Assembly (NCBI RefSeq): GCF_001267535.1
Contig: NZ_JRXE01000008.1
Span: forward strand, 42,812-87,704
Source: Winslowiella iniecta
Lineage (GTDB): Bacteria > Pseudomonadota > Gammaproteobacteria > Enterobacterales > Enterobacteriaceae
Reading direction: 5' to 3'
DNA length: 44,893 bases
The notes beneath the pieces are model-generated. The model worked only from the letters and a program-made list of their open reading frames with translations. It was not told where the DNA came from and made no database searches. The position numbers and the translations under genes were made by a program. Of the stretch, positions 34,925 through 43,578 are shown piece by piece. Each line of letters begins with the position of its first letter. Position 1 is the stretch's first letter.

Positions 34925-35908
34925 TTACATCAGCCCTTTTTTCGCCAGTTCGGTTTTAAAGTTGTCACGGGTAATCAGCACCACATCCGTTACTTCGGTG
35001 AATTTTGCTGGCTCGACCCCTTTGGTCACCCACTCATACAGCATCTGGCTGCTCTTGTAGCCGTGCACATCCGGGCTTGGCAGCAATGAGCCGAAGAACC
35101 CGGTGGCCGCGCCTTTCGACAGCTCGCTCACCGCATCCACACCATTAATGCCGATACCAATCACATTGGGCGCTTTAAAGCCCTGTCCTTCCGTCGCACG
35201 CACGCCACCCAGCACGGTGTTATCGTTCATACCGACGATTAACCAGTTTTTCACTTCCGGATGCTGCACCAGCAATGAGTTACCGGCATCAAACGCGCCA
35301 GGGATATCATTGGATTTGGTTGGCACCTGATAAATCTGTTTTTCCGGGAAACCGGCGGCTTTCAAGGCGTCCATCGAACCACCGGTACGACGACGTGCGG
35401 TATCCAGTTCGTTGGCGGTAATCGCCATCACGCCGGTCTCTTTGACATCCCAGCCGCGTTTCTGCATCTCTTTGTACAGCTCTTCACCCTGACGCTCGCC
35501 GATTTTGGTCGCCGCCATCATCACCAGGGGCACCGTGTCCATCGGTTTGCCTTTAGCGGTCACAAACTGATCGTCCACTGCAATCACTTTCAGGTCATAA
35601 CTGCGCGCCTTGGCGACAATCGCCGCCCCGAGTTTCGGATCCGGCGTACAGATCACAAAACCTTTTGCGCCGCTGGCTGCCAGGCTGTCAATGGCATTAA
35701 GGGTTTTCTCACCGTCCGGCACGGCAATTTTGATCACTTCAAAACCGAGATCTTTGCCGGCTTTATCGGCGAATTTCCATTCGGTCTGGAACCAGGGTTC
35801 CTCAGGCTGCTTGACCAGAAAACCCAGTTTCATGGTCTCGGCGATAGCTGATTGTGACATAACGGCAGCCAGTCCAACGGCGGCTAACGCTTTAGTGAAT
35901 TTATGCAT
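34925..35908 (-). CDS. araF: L-arabinose-binding periplasmic protein AraF
   Basis: A 327-residue periplasmic binding protein. The ATG at 35908 (MHKFTKALAAVGLAAVMSQSAIA) gives a clean signal peptide; the mature protein starts ETMKLGFLVKQPEEPWFQTEWKFADKAG, as in E. coli AraF. The frame open 29 codons further upstream lies in the promoter region. GAFDAGNSLLVQHPEVKNWLIVGMND and GIGINGVDA belong to the sugar cleft. A 72-base gap precedes araG; a small hairpin there could set differential expression, as is common after binding-protein genes. Confidence 0.96.
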   Translation of the reverse strand: MHKFTKALAAVGLAAVMSQSAIAETMKLGFLVKQPEEPWFQTEWKFADKAGKDLGFEVIKIAVPDGEKTLNAIDSLAASGAKGFVICTPDPKLGAAIVAKARSYDLKVIAVDDQFVTAKGKPMDTVPLVMMAATKIGERQGEELYKEMQKRGWDVKETGVMAITANELDTARRRTGGSMDALKAAGFPEKQIYQVPTKSNDIPGAFDAGNSLLVQHPEVKNWLIVGMNDNTVLGGVRATEGQGFKAPNVIGIGINGVDAVSELSKGAATGFFGSLLPSPDVHGYKSSQMLYEWVTKGVEPAKFTEVTDVVLITRDNFKTELAKKGLM

Positions 35909-36079
35909 GATGCTCTCCGGCTCGATAATGTTTTTTGCATGAGGTAAGCGAATCGGTGTAAACGATTCCAGTTGATGACATACCGCTGTCATCAACGTTA
36001 AATCAGCTAATTAGCAGAGTAATCGCACAATAGCTGAACAACCGCTGGGCTAGTTGTAGCGAGAAAAGAAGCAAAAATT

Positions 36080-36095
36080 GTAGAGCGTTATCACA
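36080..36095. promoter_or_regulatory. Possible CRP site in the ara control region
   Basis: GTAGA-GCGTTA-TCACA has a perfect right arm and a weak left arm of the CRP consensus. It lies immediately left of the AraC half-sites, the relative order seen at E. coli pBAD. Confidence 0.4.
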
Positions 36096-36106
36096 TCGTG
36101 GAATTA

Positions 36107-36144
36107 CAGCAGAAATGTCCATACATTCAGCTATTTTAACCGTC
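36107..36144 (+). promoter_or_regulatory. Tandem AraC half-sites (I1/I2-like)
   Basis: CAGC-N7-TCCATA (36107-36123) closely fits the AraC half-site TAGC-N7-TCCATA. A weaker copy, CAGC-N7-ACCGTC, starts 21 bases on (36128-36144). Direct repeats 21 bases apart, oriented toward araB, are the geometry of araI1-araI2 at E. coli pBAD. Confidence 0.6.
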
Positions 36145-36280
36145 AGTTAACTTTTGAGGTCAATCACAGAACGCCGGAGGATGACAGAAAAGTGCATATA
36201 TGCAGCCGCAGATGACTAACTGCTTTTGCGCCAGCTTCTTAGGGTAATCAGCAGTGTTCGGGGATTAACAGGAGAGCCTC

Positions 36281-37966
36281 ATGCGTGCTGGTGCCATTAC
36301 AATTGGCTTGGATTTTGGGAGTGATTCAGTTCGCGCGCTGGCGGTGGATTGTCAGAGCGGTACGGAGTTACAGAAACAGGTAGTCGCCTATGCGCGCTGG
36401 AAAGAGGGAAAATATTGCGACCCGAACGCCAGCCGCTTCCGTCATCACCCGCAGGACTATATTGATGCGCTGGAGCAGGCGATTACCGCGGTAGTGTCGC
36501 GCTTAAGCGAACAACAGCGCGCCAGCGTGGTCGGGATTGGCGTCGATTCCACCGGCTCGACGCCCGCGCCAATTGACCGCGAAGGCCGGGTGCTGGCGCT
36601 GCGTCCGGAGTTTGCCGACAACCCGAACGCGATGTTTGTGTTATGGAAAGATCATACGGCAATTGAAGAAGCCGAAGCCATCACTCAACTGTGCCGCAGC
36701 GGCGACTTCCCGGACTACTCGCGCTATATCGGCGGCGTTTACTCCTCAGAATGGTTCTGGGCGAAAATCTTACATGTCTCGCGTGAAGATGCGGCGGTAC
36801 GCGAAGCCGCCGTGTCGTGGATTGAACTGTGCGACTGGGTGCCGGCATTGCTCAGTGGGACGACCGCTCCGGCCGATATCCGGCGCGGGCGTTGCGCGGC
36901 GGGACATAAATCGTTGTGGCATCCGCAGTGGCAAGGCTTACCCGACGCCGGTTTTCTTAATGCGCTCGATCCGCTGCTGACCCACGATCTCGACTTCCCG
37001 CTGTTTACTGATACCTGGACAGCCGATATCCCGGTGGGAACACTGACCGCCGAATGGGCTGAACGACTCGGTTTACCCACCCGCGTGACGCTGTCCGGCG
37101 GCGCTTTTGACTGCCATATGGGCGCGGTCGGTGCCGGTGCACAGCCGTATACGCTGGTGAAGGTGATCGGGACCTCCACCTGCGACATCTTAATCGCCGA
37201 TGGCGATCGCGTCGGTCAGCGCGATATCAAAGGCATTTGTGGTCAGGTCGATGGCAGCGTGACGCCGGGCATGATCGGCCTGGAGGCCGGTCAGTCGGCG
37301 TTTGGCGATATGTATGCCTGGTTCAGTCGCTTACTGAGCTGGCCACTGATTGAAGCGTCCCGTCAGCATCCGCAACTGAAAGCGCAGCTCGAGGATATCC
37401 AGCAAGATTTGCTGCGTCAGCTGACCGATGCCTGGGTCGCCAACCCACAGCTGGATCATTTGCCGGTGGTGCTCGACTGGTTTAACGGCCGTCGTACTCC
37501 GTTCGCCAATCAGCGACTGAAAGGCGTGATTACCGATTTGAATCTTGGCACCGATGCGCCGACGCTGTTTGGCGGTTTTATCGCCGCCACCGCGTTTGGC
37601 GCGCGCGCGATTATGGAGTGCTTCGAGCAGCAGCAAATCCCGGTAGAAAATATTCTGGCGCTGGGCGGTATCGCGCGTAAATCCCCGGCGATTATGCAGG
37701 TGTGCTGCGATGTGATGAATCGTCCACTGGATATTGTCGCCTCCGACGAATGCTGTGCGCTGGGCGCGGCGATTTTTGCCGCCGTCGCCGCCGGTGTTTA
37801 TCACGATATTCCCGCTGCACAACAGCAAATGGCCAGCCCGGTCGCGGAAACTCTGCAACCTGACGACGCCCGCGTGGCGCGTTTTCAGCAACTTTATCAA
37901 CGCTATCAACACTGGTGTGAGGCTGCTGAACCGCAGTATGCCCCGCGCACTTCATCCGTTAAGTAA
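36281..37966 (+). CDS. araB: L-ribulokinase AraB
   Basis: A 561-residue FGGY-family kinase that phosphorylates L-ribulose at C5, the second step of arabinose breakdown. The N-terminal [18 protein letters not shown] is the phosphate-binding motif. [27 protein letters not shown] and [17 protein letters not shown] follow, as does the C-terminal [28 protein letters not shown]. The start is ATG 36281 with AGGAGAG upstream. araA follows after 11 bases. No lesion is visible. Confidence 0.96.
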   Translation: MRAGAITIGLDFGSDSVRALAVDCQSGTELQKQVVAYARWKEGKYCDPNASRFRHHPQDYIDALEQAITAVVSRLSEQQRASVVGIGVDSTGSTPAPIDREGRVLALRPEFADNPNAMFVLWKDHTAIEEAEAITQLCRSGDFPDYSRYIGGVYSSEWFWAKILHVSREDAAVREAAVSWIELCDWVPALLSGTTAPADIRRGRCAAGHKSLWHPQWQGLPDAGFLNALDPLLTHDLDFPLFTDTWTADIPVGTLTAEWAERLGLPTRVTLSGGAFDCHMGAVGAGAQPYTLVKVIGTSTCDILIADGDRVGQRDIKGICGQVDGSVTPGMIGLEAGQSAFGDMYAWFSRLLSWPLIEASRQHPQLKAQLEDIQQDLLRQLTDAWVANPQLDHLPVVLDWFNGRRTPFANQRLKGVITDLNLGTDAPTLFGGFIAATAFGARAIMECFEQQQIPVENILALGGIARKSPAIMQVCCDVMNRPLDIVASDECCALGAAIFAAVAAGVYHDIPAAQQQMASPVAETLQPDDARVARFQQLYQRYQHWCEAAEPQYAPRTSSVK

Positions 37967-37977
37967 GGAGTGGTTTT

Positions 37978-39483
37978 ATGGAACAGTTAAACGCGCTCAG
38001 CGTGTGGTTTGTGATTGGCACGCAGCATCTGTATGGCGCGGAGACATTGCGCCAGGTTGAGCAGAACGCGCAGCAGGTGGTTGACGGGTTGAATCGCGAA
38101 GCCAGCTTACCGTTTACATTGCAGCTGAAACCGCTGGTAAAAAGCCCTGACGAAGCGCTGGCGCTGTGCCGCCAGGCTAATTACGATCAGAACTGTCTCG
38201 GGATTATTACCTGGCTGCATACCTTTTCTCCGGCCAAAATGTGGATTGGCGGCCTGTCGATTCTGAATAAGCCGCTGATGCAGTTCCATACCCAGTTCAA
38301 TGCTGAGATCCCGTGGGACAGCATGGATATGGACTTTATGAACCTGAACCAGACCGCGCACGGCGGCCGCGAGTTCGGATTTATTGGCGCACGCATGAAT
38401 CTGCAACACAGCGTGATCACCGGTCACTGGCAGGATCCGGTCAGCCACCAGCGTATCGGCAAATGGATGCGCGGCGCGGCGGCCAGACACGCCAGTCAGC
38501 AGCTGAAAGTGGCGCGCTTTGGTGACAATATGCGCGAAGTGGCGGTCACCGACGGCGATAAAGTCGGCGCGCAGATTCAGTTTGGCTATGCGGTCAACGG
38601 CTGGGGCGTCGGCGATCTGGTCGAGGTGATTAACCAGGTCAGCGAAGGCGATCTGAACGCGCTGATCGATGAATATGAAAGCCAGTATGAATTTAGTGCT
38701 GCCGCCGCCGTCAACGGTGAGAAGCGCCAGAATGTGCTGGATGCCGCGCGCATCGAACTGGGATTAAAACGCTTCCTCGAAGCCGAAGGCTGTAAAGCGT
38801 TCACCACCAATTTCCAGACGCTGCATGGTATGACGCAGTTGCCGGGTCTGGCCGTTCAGCGCCTGATGGCGCAAGGTTACGGCTTTGCCGGTGAAGGCGA
38901 CTGGAAAACCGCCGCGCTGCTGCATATTTTCAAAGTGATGGCGCACGGCCAGCCGGGCGGAACGTCGTTTATGGAAGATTACACCTATCACTTCTCGCCG
39001 AATAATGACCTGGTGCTCGGCTCGCATATGCTGGAAGTGTGTCCGTCGATTGCGCGTGAAGAGAAACCGTTGATTGATGTGCAGTATCTTGGCATCGGTG
39101 ACAAAGCCGACCCGGCGCGTCTGATCTTCTCCGCGCCTGCCGGACGCGCGGTTAACGCCAGCGTGATTGATATTGGCGACCGTTTCCGCCTGCTGGTGAA
39201 TGTGGTGGATGCCATCGAACAACCGCAGCCGTTGCCCAAACTGCCGGTCGCCCGTGCTATCTGGCGCGCCCAGCCGTCACTGCCGACCGCCGCCGAAGCG
39301 TGGATCCTCGGTGGCGGTGCGCACCATACGGTGTTCAGTCAGGCACTGGATGTTGACGATATGCGTCTGTATGCGGAAATGAACGGTATTGAGGTACTGG
39401 TGATTGATAACGACACCACCATCCCGTCATTCCGCGATGCGCTGCGCTGGAATGAGGCGTATTATCGGTTAAATCTGCGTTAA
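37978..39483 (+). CDS. araA: L-arabinose isomerase AraA
   Basis: A 501-residue isomerase converting L-arabinose to L-ribulose, with Mn. It opens [20 protein letters not shown] and contains [15 protein letters not shown], the substrate loop [42 protein letters not shown] and FMEDYTYHF with active-site Glu and His. Its length and text match E. coli AraA. It is the second gene after araB. A strong terminator follows immediately, and no araD is encoded after it. Confidence 0.97.
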   Translation: MEQLNALSVWFVIGTQHLYGAETLRQVEQNAQQVVDGLNREASLPFTLQLKPLVKSPDEALALCRQANYDQNCLGIITWLHTFSPAKMWIGGLSILNKPLMQFHTQFNAEIPWDSMDMDFMNLNQTAHGGREFGFIGARMNLQHSVITGHWQDPVSHQRIGKWMRGAAARHASQQLKVARFGDNMREVAVTDGDKVGAQIQFGYAVNGWGVGDLVEVINQVSEGDLNALIDEYESQYEFSAAAAVNGEKRQNVLDAARIELGLKRFLEAEGCKAFTTNFQTLHGMTQLPGLAVQRLMAQGYGFAGEGDWKTAALLHIFKVMAHGQPGGTSFMEDYTYHFSPNNDLVLGSHMLEVCPSIAREEKPLIDVQYLGIGDKADPARLIFSAPAGRAVNASVIDIGDRFRLLVNVVDAIEQPQPLPKLPVARAIWRAQPSLPTAAEAWILGGGAHHTVFSQALDVDDMRLYAEMNGIEVLVIDNDTTIPSFRDALRWNEAYYRLNLR

Positions 39484-39496
39484 GCTGTTATTCTGC

Positions 39497-39520
39497 AAAG
39501 GGCGATTTTATCGCCCTTTT
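39497..39520 (+). terminator. Rho-independent terminator after araA
   Basis: AAAGGGCGA and TCGCCCTTTT pair around TTTTA, ending in a T-run, 14 bases after the araA stop. This ends the araBA unit. Confidence 0.85.
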
Positions 39521-39685
39521 ACCGCAGCGCGTCCATCTGTGATCCCGGTATGTTTACTCTCCACCATGATTCCCTCACCTCTTTTATTACTGTCATCCCT
39601 TAGTTTGTCATGGCAGCAGTCTGTATTGTGATAAGGTTTGCGCCAGCAATGCGAATTGAGATTACGTGTACAGAGGTAGCGGGAT

Positions 39686-40600
39686 ATGCCCCAAAAAAAA
39701 GCGACGCTCATCGGTTTGATCGCCATTCTGTTATGGAGCGCCATTGTCGGATTAATTAAAAGCGTCAGTGAAGGCTTCGGCCCGATTGGCGGCGCGGCGT
39801 TAATTTACAGCTGTAGCTCAGTATTACTGCTGTTCACCGTCGGCTTTCCCAATCTGCGCAAATTTCCCCGCAATTATTTGCTTATCGGCAGTGTGCTCTT
39901 TGTCTGCTACGAAATTTGTCTGTCGCTGTCACTGGGCTTCACGCACAACAGTCGTCAGGCAATTGAAGTCGGCATGGTGAATTATCTCTGGCCGAGTATG
40001 ACCATTGTTTTAGCGGTTATTGTTAACCGCCAGAAAACCAGCCTGTTAATTATCCCTGGCGTCATTCTCGCTGTAGCCGGTATTTGTCGCGTATTGGGTG
40101 GTGAGCAAGGCTTTTCACTGGATGAAATTACCCGAAATGTTATGGATAACCCGCTAAGTTATGGACTGGCATTTAGCGGCGCGCTGATTTGGTCAATATA
40201 TTGTGTAGTAACTAAAAAAATTGCTCAGGGTAATAACGGCATTACGCTGTTCTTTATTTTGACGGCATTAACCTTATGGGCAAAATTCTTGCTTTCGCCG
40301 CAGCCGCCCTTCGTGTTATCCCCGCAGGTGTGGATCAGTCTGGCGCTGGCAGCAATGGCAATGGGTTTTGGTTATGCTGCCTGGAATATTGGTATTCTGC
40401 ACGGTAATGTCACCGTTCTGGCTGCCGCATCCTACTTTATCCCGATAATATCGGCGATTCTGGCCGCCTTTATCCTTAGCTCGCAGCTTACGGTGTCGTT
40501 CTGGCAAGGCACGGCAATGGTCAGTCTCGGTTCGCTGGTCTGCTGGTGGTCAACCCGTACTCTGACAACGAAAAAGGTGACAAACAAAGTTTCAGTATAA
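39686..40600 (+). CDS. yddG: Aromatic amino acid exporter YddG (DMT/EamA family)
   Basis: A 304-residue inner-membrane protein with ten helices in two EamA repeats. The text QKKATLIGLIAILLWSAIVGLIK, IEVGMVNYLWPSMTIVLAV, NGITLFFILTALTLW and GYAAWNIGILHGNVTVLAAASYFIPI corresponds closely to E. coli YddG, which exports aromatic amino acids and paraquat-like compounds. The start ATG 39686 follows GAGGTAGCGGGAT. It is monocistronic and ends in a GGGAGGC/GCCTCCC hairpin. Confidence 0.93.
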   Translation: MPQKKATLIGLIAILLWSAIVGLIKSVSEGFGPIGGAALIYSCSSVLLLFTVGFPNLRKFPRNYLLIGSVLFVCYEICLSLSLGFTHNSRQAIEVGMVNYLWPSMTIVLAVIVNRQKTSLLIIPGVILAVAGICRVLGGEQGFSLDEITRNVMDNPLSYGLAFSGALIWSIYCVVTKKIAQGNNGITLFFILTALTLWAKFLLSPQPPFVLSPQVWISLALAAMAMGFGYAAWNIGILHGNVTVLAAASYFIPIISAILAAFILSSQLTVSFWQGTAMVSLGSLVCWWSTRTLTTKKVTNKVSV

Positions 40601-40605
40601 CCCTG

Positions 40606-40630
40606 TTGGGAGGCGTCTCTGCCTCCCCAA
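40606..40630. terminator. Hairpin after yddG
   Basis: TTGGGAGGC pairs with GCCTCCCCAA with one bulged C, a few bases after the yddG stop. A run of six A follows on the plus strand, so a U-tract would exist only for leftward transcription. Confidence 0.5.
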
Positions 40631-40634
40631 AAAA

Positions 40635-40881
40635 CTGATTACATCAATTATAAAAAAGAAAGCAATATTTTATCCGAACCGTCTGCACCGGAGGAATATC
40701 CCTTATGAACCATTTAAAATAGCCAAAATAAATCATCAGTTAATTAACAGTCTTTATCTGCCGATGGACTTTTTATAACCCTACAGACTGACCTTAACTT
40801 CACCGGGATAATGAATATCAGGCGTCAGAGCCGCTATGGCTGCTTTAAGCATCCATCGCTAATTTTGCTTATTAATCCCCT
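40635..40881. other. Intergenic stretch without an intact gene
   Basis: AT-rich sequence after yddG. A well-formed ribosome site (CCGGAGGAATAT) precedes ATG AAC CAT TTA AAA TAG at 40705-40722, a five-codon frame that looks like the decapitated start of a lost gene. Nothing else is recognisable. Confidence 0.4.
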
Positions 40882-41693
40882 CTAACGAACAGTGTTCCCG
40901 GCGAATGACGCCACTTCTGCCAGCGGCATCGGCGCATCCAGATGATGCTTCATAAACTCGATCACTTTACTTACCCGTTCGTTTTCATACACATCCGGTT
41001 CGTTAACACTGTTTTTTTCTGCGTTTATTTCACTGGCGCGGCAGGTTCTTCCACCAGCAGATATTTTAACACTTTCTGCGAGCGCACCAGACCACAGTGA
41101 TAACGGATCAAATCCGCGGCCAGATCGATGGCCGTGCCACCCGGACAGGAAATAATACCACCGTCTTTAATATAGGCTTTGTCGATAACCGGAATAGACT
41201 CAGGAAAACGTAATCGAAACTCATCACGTGTAGTAAAATGAATCGCACAATGCCGACCATCAAGCATACCGGCGTTGCCCGCTACAAACGCGCCACTGCA
41301 CAGCGTAATAATCGGTATATTGCGCGCGTGTAGCTCACGCAGCGCCTGCAACAGCCACTGCGGCGGCTGACGTGTCTCTTCCAGTAAACCTCCGGCCACT
41401 ACAAAGTAATCCCACGGCCTGGAGAAATCCAGTGCTGCGGTAGGCGACACCGTCAAGCCGCAACTGGCTGTCACCGGCTGGTTATCGCAGGTCATCCATT
41501 CCCAACGGCAGAAAATTTGCCGGCTGCTGAAAGACTCGTCCGCGGCAAAACGCAGTGACTCAACCAGCCCGGCGACAGAAACCAGAGTAAACTGGTTCAT
41601 TAGCAGAAAACCGACGGTCAGATCGGGGGACGGTCCAGAGTGATGTTCAGCGGCTATCGGTTGTTCCATGTTCATCCGGTTCCTGCAATCCAC
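40882..41693 (-). pseudogene. GlxA-type (DJ-1/PfpI + AraC HTH) regulator, frameshifted and truncated
   Basis: From 41693 to 41025 a 222-residue frame encodes a DJ-1/PfpI-like sensor domain of the GlxA regulator family (LTVGFLLMNQFTLVSVAGLVESLR, IPIITLCSGAFVAGNAGMLDGR, GGIISCPGGTAIDLAADLI). It stops at EEPAAPVK. In another frame, immediately after, comes NERVSKVIEFMKHHLD and APMPLAEVASFAGNTVR, the beginning of the AraC-type DNA-binding domain, then a stop at 40882-40884. So the gene has a frameshift near 41025-41045 and has lost most of its HTH. It is unlikely to bind DNA. Its start region overlaps the decarboxylase relic on the other strand. Confidence 0.75.
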
Positions 41694-41699
41694 CCAGCT

Positions 41700-41981
41700 T
41701 ACTCAGCAAACGTTTACCTGGTGGATGACGATTTCGATCCCACTAACCTTCATGAAGTCGTCTGGGCACTTTCCACCCGAGTGCACCCGGTTGGCCGTCG
41801 CGCCATCTTTGACCATCAGCGGGTTATTCGACTGCCTCAATGCTACGAAGAAGAAGAGTATATTGCCAGCAAAGGTGCAAAAGTGGTCTTCGATACCCTG
41901 CAAAGCAAGCGCCAACTGCATGCCTCTTTTGCGCAAGGTTATCCGCCGGAAATACGGCAACGTGTTATTGATAACTGGTAA
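41700..41981 (+). pseudogene. UbiD-family decarboxylase C-terminal fragment
   Basis: The reading frame ANVYLVDDDFDPTNLHEVVWALSTRVHP is the C-terminal block of UbiD-type prenyl-FMN decarboxylases (V-DDDxDP-N--EV-WALSTR). It is followed by ASKGAKVVFDTL and ends PPEIRQRVIDNW, where family members end. The first several hundred residues are absent; upstream lies the start of the GlxA-like pseudogene in the opposite direction. Members act on aromatic acids such as hydroxybenzoate or vanillate. A start at 41640 is available but makes no sense for the family. Non-functional. Confidence 0.62.
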
Positions 41982-42490
41982 ATCTGTTACGGTTGAAACT
42001 GTGCCGGGATCACCCGGCAATTAATCACTAAGCAGCAATCATGCAATTTTTTAACGTAAATTTTTAACGAACTTAACCTGCCCATCAGGAGGTATATTGT
42101 TTCCAGTCCAGCCAGGTATGGCGGCAGAATCCGTTAGCTCGTACCCGCGTATTGCTGTCTGTTTCAAGCCAGATTTGCTGACACCCCTCTCACCGGGGCA
42201 TGCGCGCCAGGCCATGTCAACGATGCTGATCGGTGAATAGATAACTCCCGCTCGCTCTGTGCTGGCTTAAACGGCCATTTTCGGCATTCTGGTGGGATTT
42301 ACCGGCGTGACCTTTGTGCAGTAAGCAAATGCATGGTCTGGACATAATATATGTCGTATAAATAATTTTATAAAAAACCATAATCATGGTAATAAAATAA
42401 ACTATTTAAATATCGTTATAATAATGATATTTATTTACTCTCAGCTCTCCGACCCCTTACAACCAACAGCTTTTAATCATGGATTGATTT
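41982..42490. other. Degenerate intergenic region with small coding relics
   Basis: This 509-base stretch begins with a hairpin TGCCGGG-ATCA-CCCGGCA (42002-42019), a likely terminator of the lost decarboxylase gene. On the minus strand, 42089-42180 reads QQIWLETDSNTRVRANGF then CRHTWLDWKQYTS and a stop, protein-like but unidentified. On the plus strand, about 42270-42323 reads TAIFGILVGFTGVTFVQ and a stop, resembling the last helix of a transporter. The final 150 bases are strongly AT-rich and probably contain the promoter of the toxin gene at 42491. Confidence 0.4.
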
Positions 42491-42883
42491 ATGGCCATTA
42501 TCCCACGAATGCCATCCGATAGTTTCGATGAACTGTTTAGTAATTTACAAGAGGCGAAAGAAAAGCGGCAACCTCGCGGTATGGCGCTACCGCATACCTA
42601 CCTGTGGTTCTTTAAAAAAGTCCGAAATCGTGGCCCCTGGGATTATAAACAGCGAGATCGTTCCTTGGCTAACTTTGGTAATTTCAACTATGGTGCTACG
42701 GGTACAACCGTCGGTATTCCACCAGATATACTTCTTATGGCTGGCGGATATGCTCAAACTCAGGCAGGTACATCAAGACCCGAATGGAATTACTGGTATC
42801 AACAATCTCCATACGGTGATGATCCACAGGATCAGTTCTGGATACAGCAAGGACCAGATTATGCAAACCGGCATGGTTATTAA
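42491..42883 (+). CDS. Polymorphic toxin type 44 domain protein
   Basis: A 130-residue protein that is almost entirely a type-44 polymorphic toxin domain. Landmarks are HTYLWFFKKVRNRGPWDYKQ, LANFGNFNYGATGTTVGIP, GYAQTQAGTSRPEW and SPYGDDPQDQFWIQQGPDYA, the conserved order of that family. Members occur as C-terminal tips of large secreted toxins; here there is no signal peptide and no delivery domain, only about 30 residues in front. It is therefore either a free-standing cargo effector or a detached tip. The enzymatic activity is not known to me. The next gene overlaps its end by 23 bases and looks like its immunity partner. Confidence 0.75.
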   Translation: MAIIPRMPSDSFDELFSNLQEAKEKRQPRGMALPHTYLWFFKKVRNRGPWDYKQRDRSLANFGNFNYGATGTTVGIPPDILLMAGGYAQTQAGTSRPEWNYWYQQSPYGDDPQDQFWIQQGPDYANRHGY

Positions 42884-43301
42884 GTGGGCGCACAGGAGCA
42901 TCACCGCCATTCTTGTTATTATCATTACGGCAATGGCTATAAACTTCTACCTTACCCACAAACCTTATGATGATCGGCTATACCGTAAGCAACAGCTTTC
43001 CGACAGTGTATGGCTCTATATCACGCAATATCAGCATGCGGGTGCCACTGATACCGATGTCTATCGTTATTACCTTAACCACAATATTACCGGCGACCCA
43101 CTGAAAGCATTAACCCAGACGTCCCCCTTTATGACTGCCGATCGACCAGATGCTATTGTTAACGCTCTCGCTAATAAGGTAACGGTCAGAATAACGGGAA
43201 AGATTTACTCATTCAGTAACTCAGTATTCTTTTATGATGACAAAGTTGCCGTTATGCCGGTGGTCGATCTTTATGCCAGCGGCGTTAATAGCTGGCGTTA
43301 A
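42861..43301 (+). CDS. Putative immunity protein, single TM anchor with periplasmic domain
   Basis: A 146-residue protein overlapping the toxin gene by 23 bases. ATG 42861 is preceded by AAGGA at a good distance; ATG 42873 is a second possible start. Residues 13-31 (SITAILVIIITAMAINFYL) form one membrane helix after a basic N-terminus, so the remaining about 110 residues should face the periplasm. That domain has no motif I recognise. Overlap, position and topology suggest it neutralises the toxin-44 protein, and that the toxin acts in the periplasm; this is inference. A frame open far upstream is a shadow of the toxin gene. A strong hairpin follows. Confidence 0.65.
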   Translation: MQTGMVIKWAHRSITAILVIIITAMAINFYLTHKPYDDRLYRKQQLSDSVWLYITQYQHAGATDTDVYRYYLNHNITGDPLKALTQTSPFMTADRPDAIVNALANKVTVRITGKIYSFSNSVFFYDDKVAVMPVVDLYASGVNSWR

Positions 43302-43315
43302 ACTGCGGTCTCCAT

Positions 43316-43338
43316 GCAGGGCGATGTTATCGCCCTGC
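43316..43338 (+). terminator. Hairpin after the toxin/immunity pair
   Basis: GCAGGGCGAT and ATCGCCCTGC form a perfect 10-base-pair stem with loop GTT, 14 bases after the immunity stop. No T-run follows, so it may be a terminator or a message-stabilising structure. Confidence 0.55.
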
Positions 43339-43578
43339 TGATATTGCTGCTCGCCACTCTGCCGCCTGCCAACCCTTCGCCCTCTGCCAGCCACGATCCT
43401 GAGATTACCCGTCAGCTCGCATAAATAAATTTTAATTTTTAATTCCAAGCTACTGATGTGTCGCTTCTTCCTGCTGTCCACCTTGTTCGGCCAGAACGGG
43501 GTTAAACGGAATTTTCAGGGCGAAACCCGCTCCAGTGCTATCGGACGGCTATTTCACCGGGTATTAACGACATATCTT

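Larger units (their letters stand above)
35909..36280. promoter_or_regulatory. Divergent araF / araB control region
   Basis: The 372 bases between divergent araF and araB must hold both arabinose-inducible promoters. Two AraC half-site-like sequences (36107-36144) and a CRP-like sequence (36080-36095) are visible. The araB ribosome site AGGAGAG lies at about 36270-36276. The distance from the AraC sites to araB is about 135 bases, longer than in E. coli. An AraC site for the araF side was looked for but not clearly found. Confidence 0.6.

Noticed and set aside
42528-42860. Long plus-strand frame in front of the immunity gene start.
   Set aside because: It overlaps the type-44 toxin in another frame; the toxin reading has clear family motifs, so the upstream part is a shadow.
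43314-43424. A 36-codon frame (MQGDVIALLILLLATL...) after the immunity gene, with a hydrophobic N-terminus.
   Set aside because: It begins inside the perfect hairpin at 43316-43338, has no convincing ribosome site and matches nothing I know; chance is more likely.
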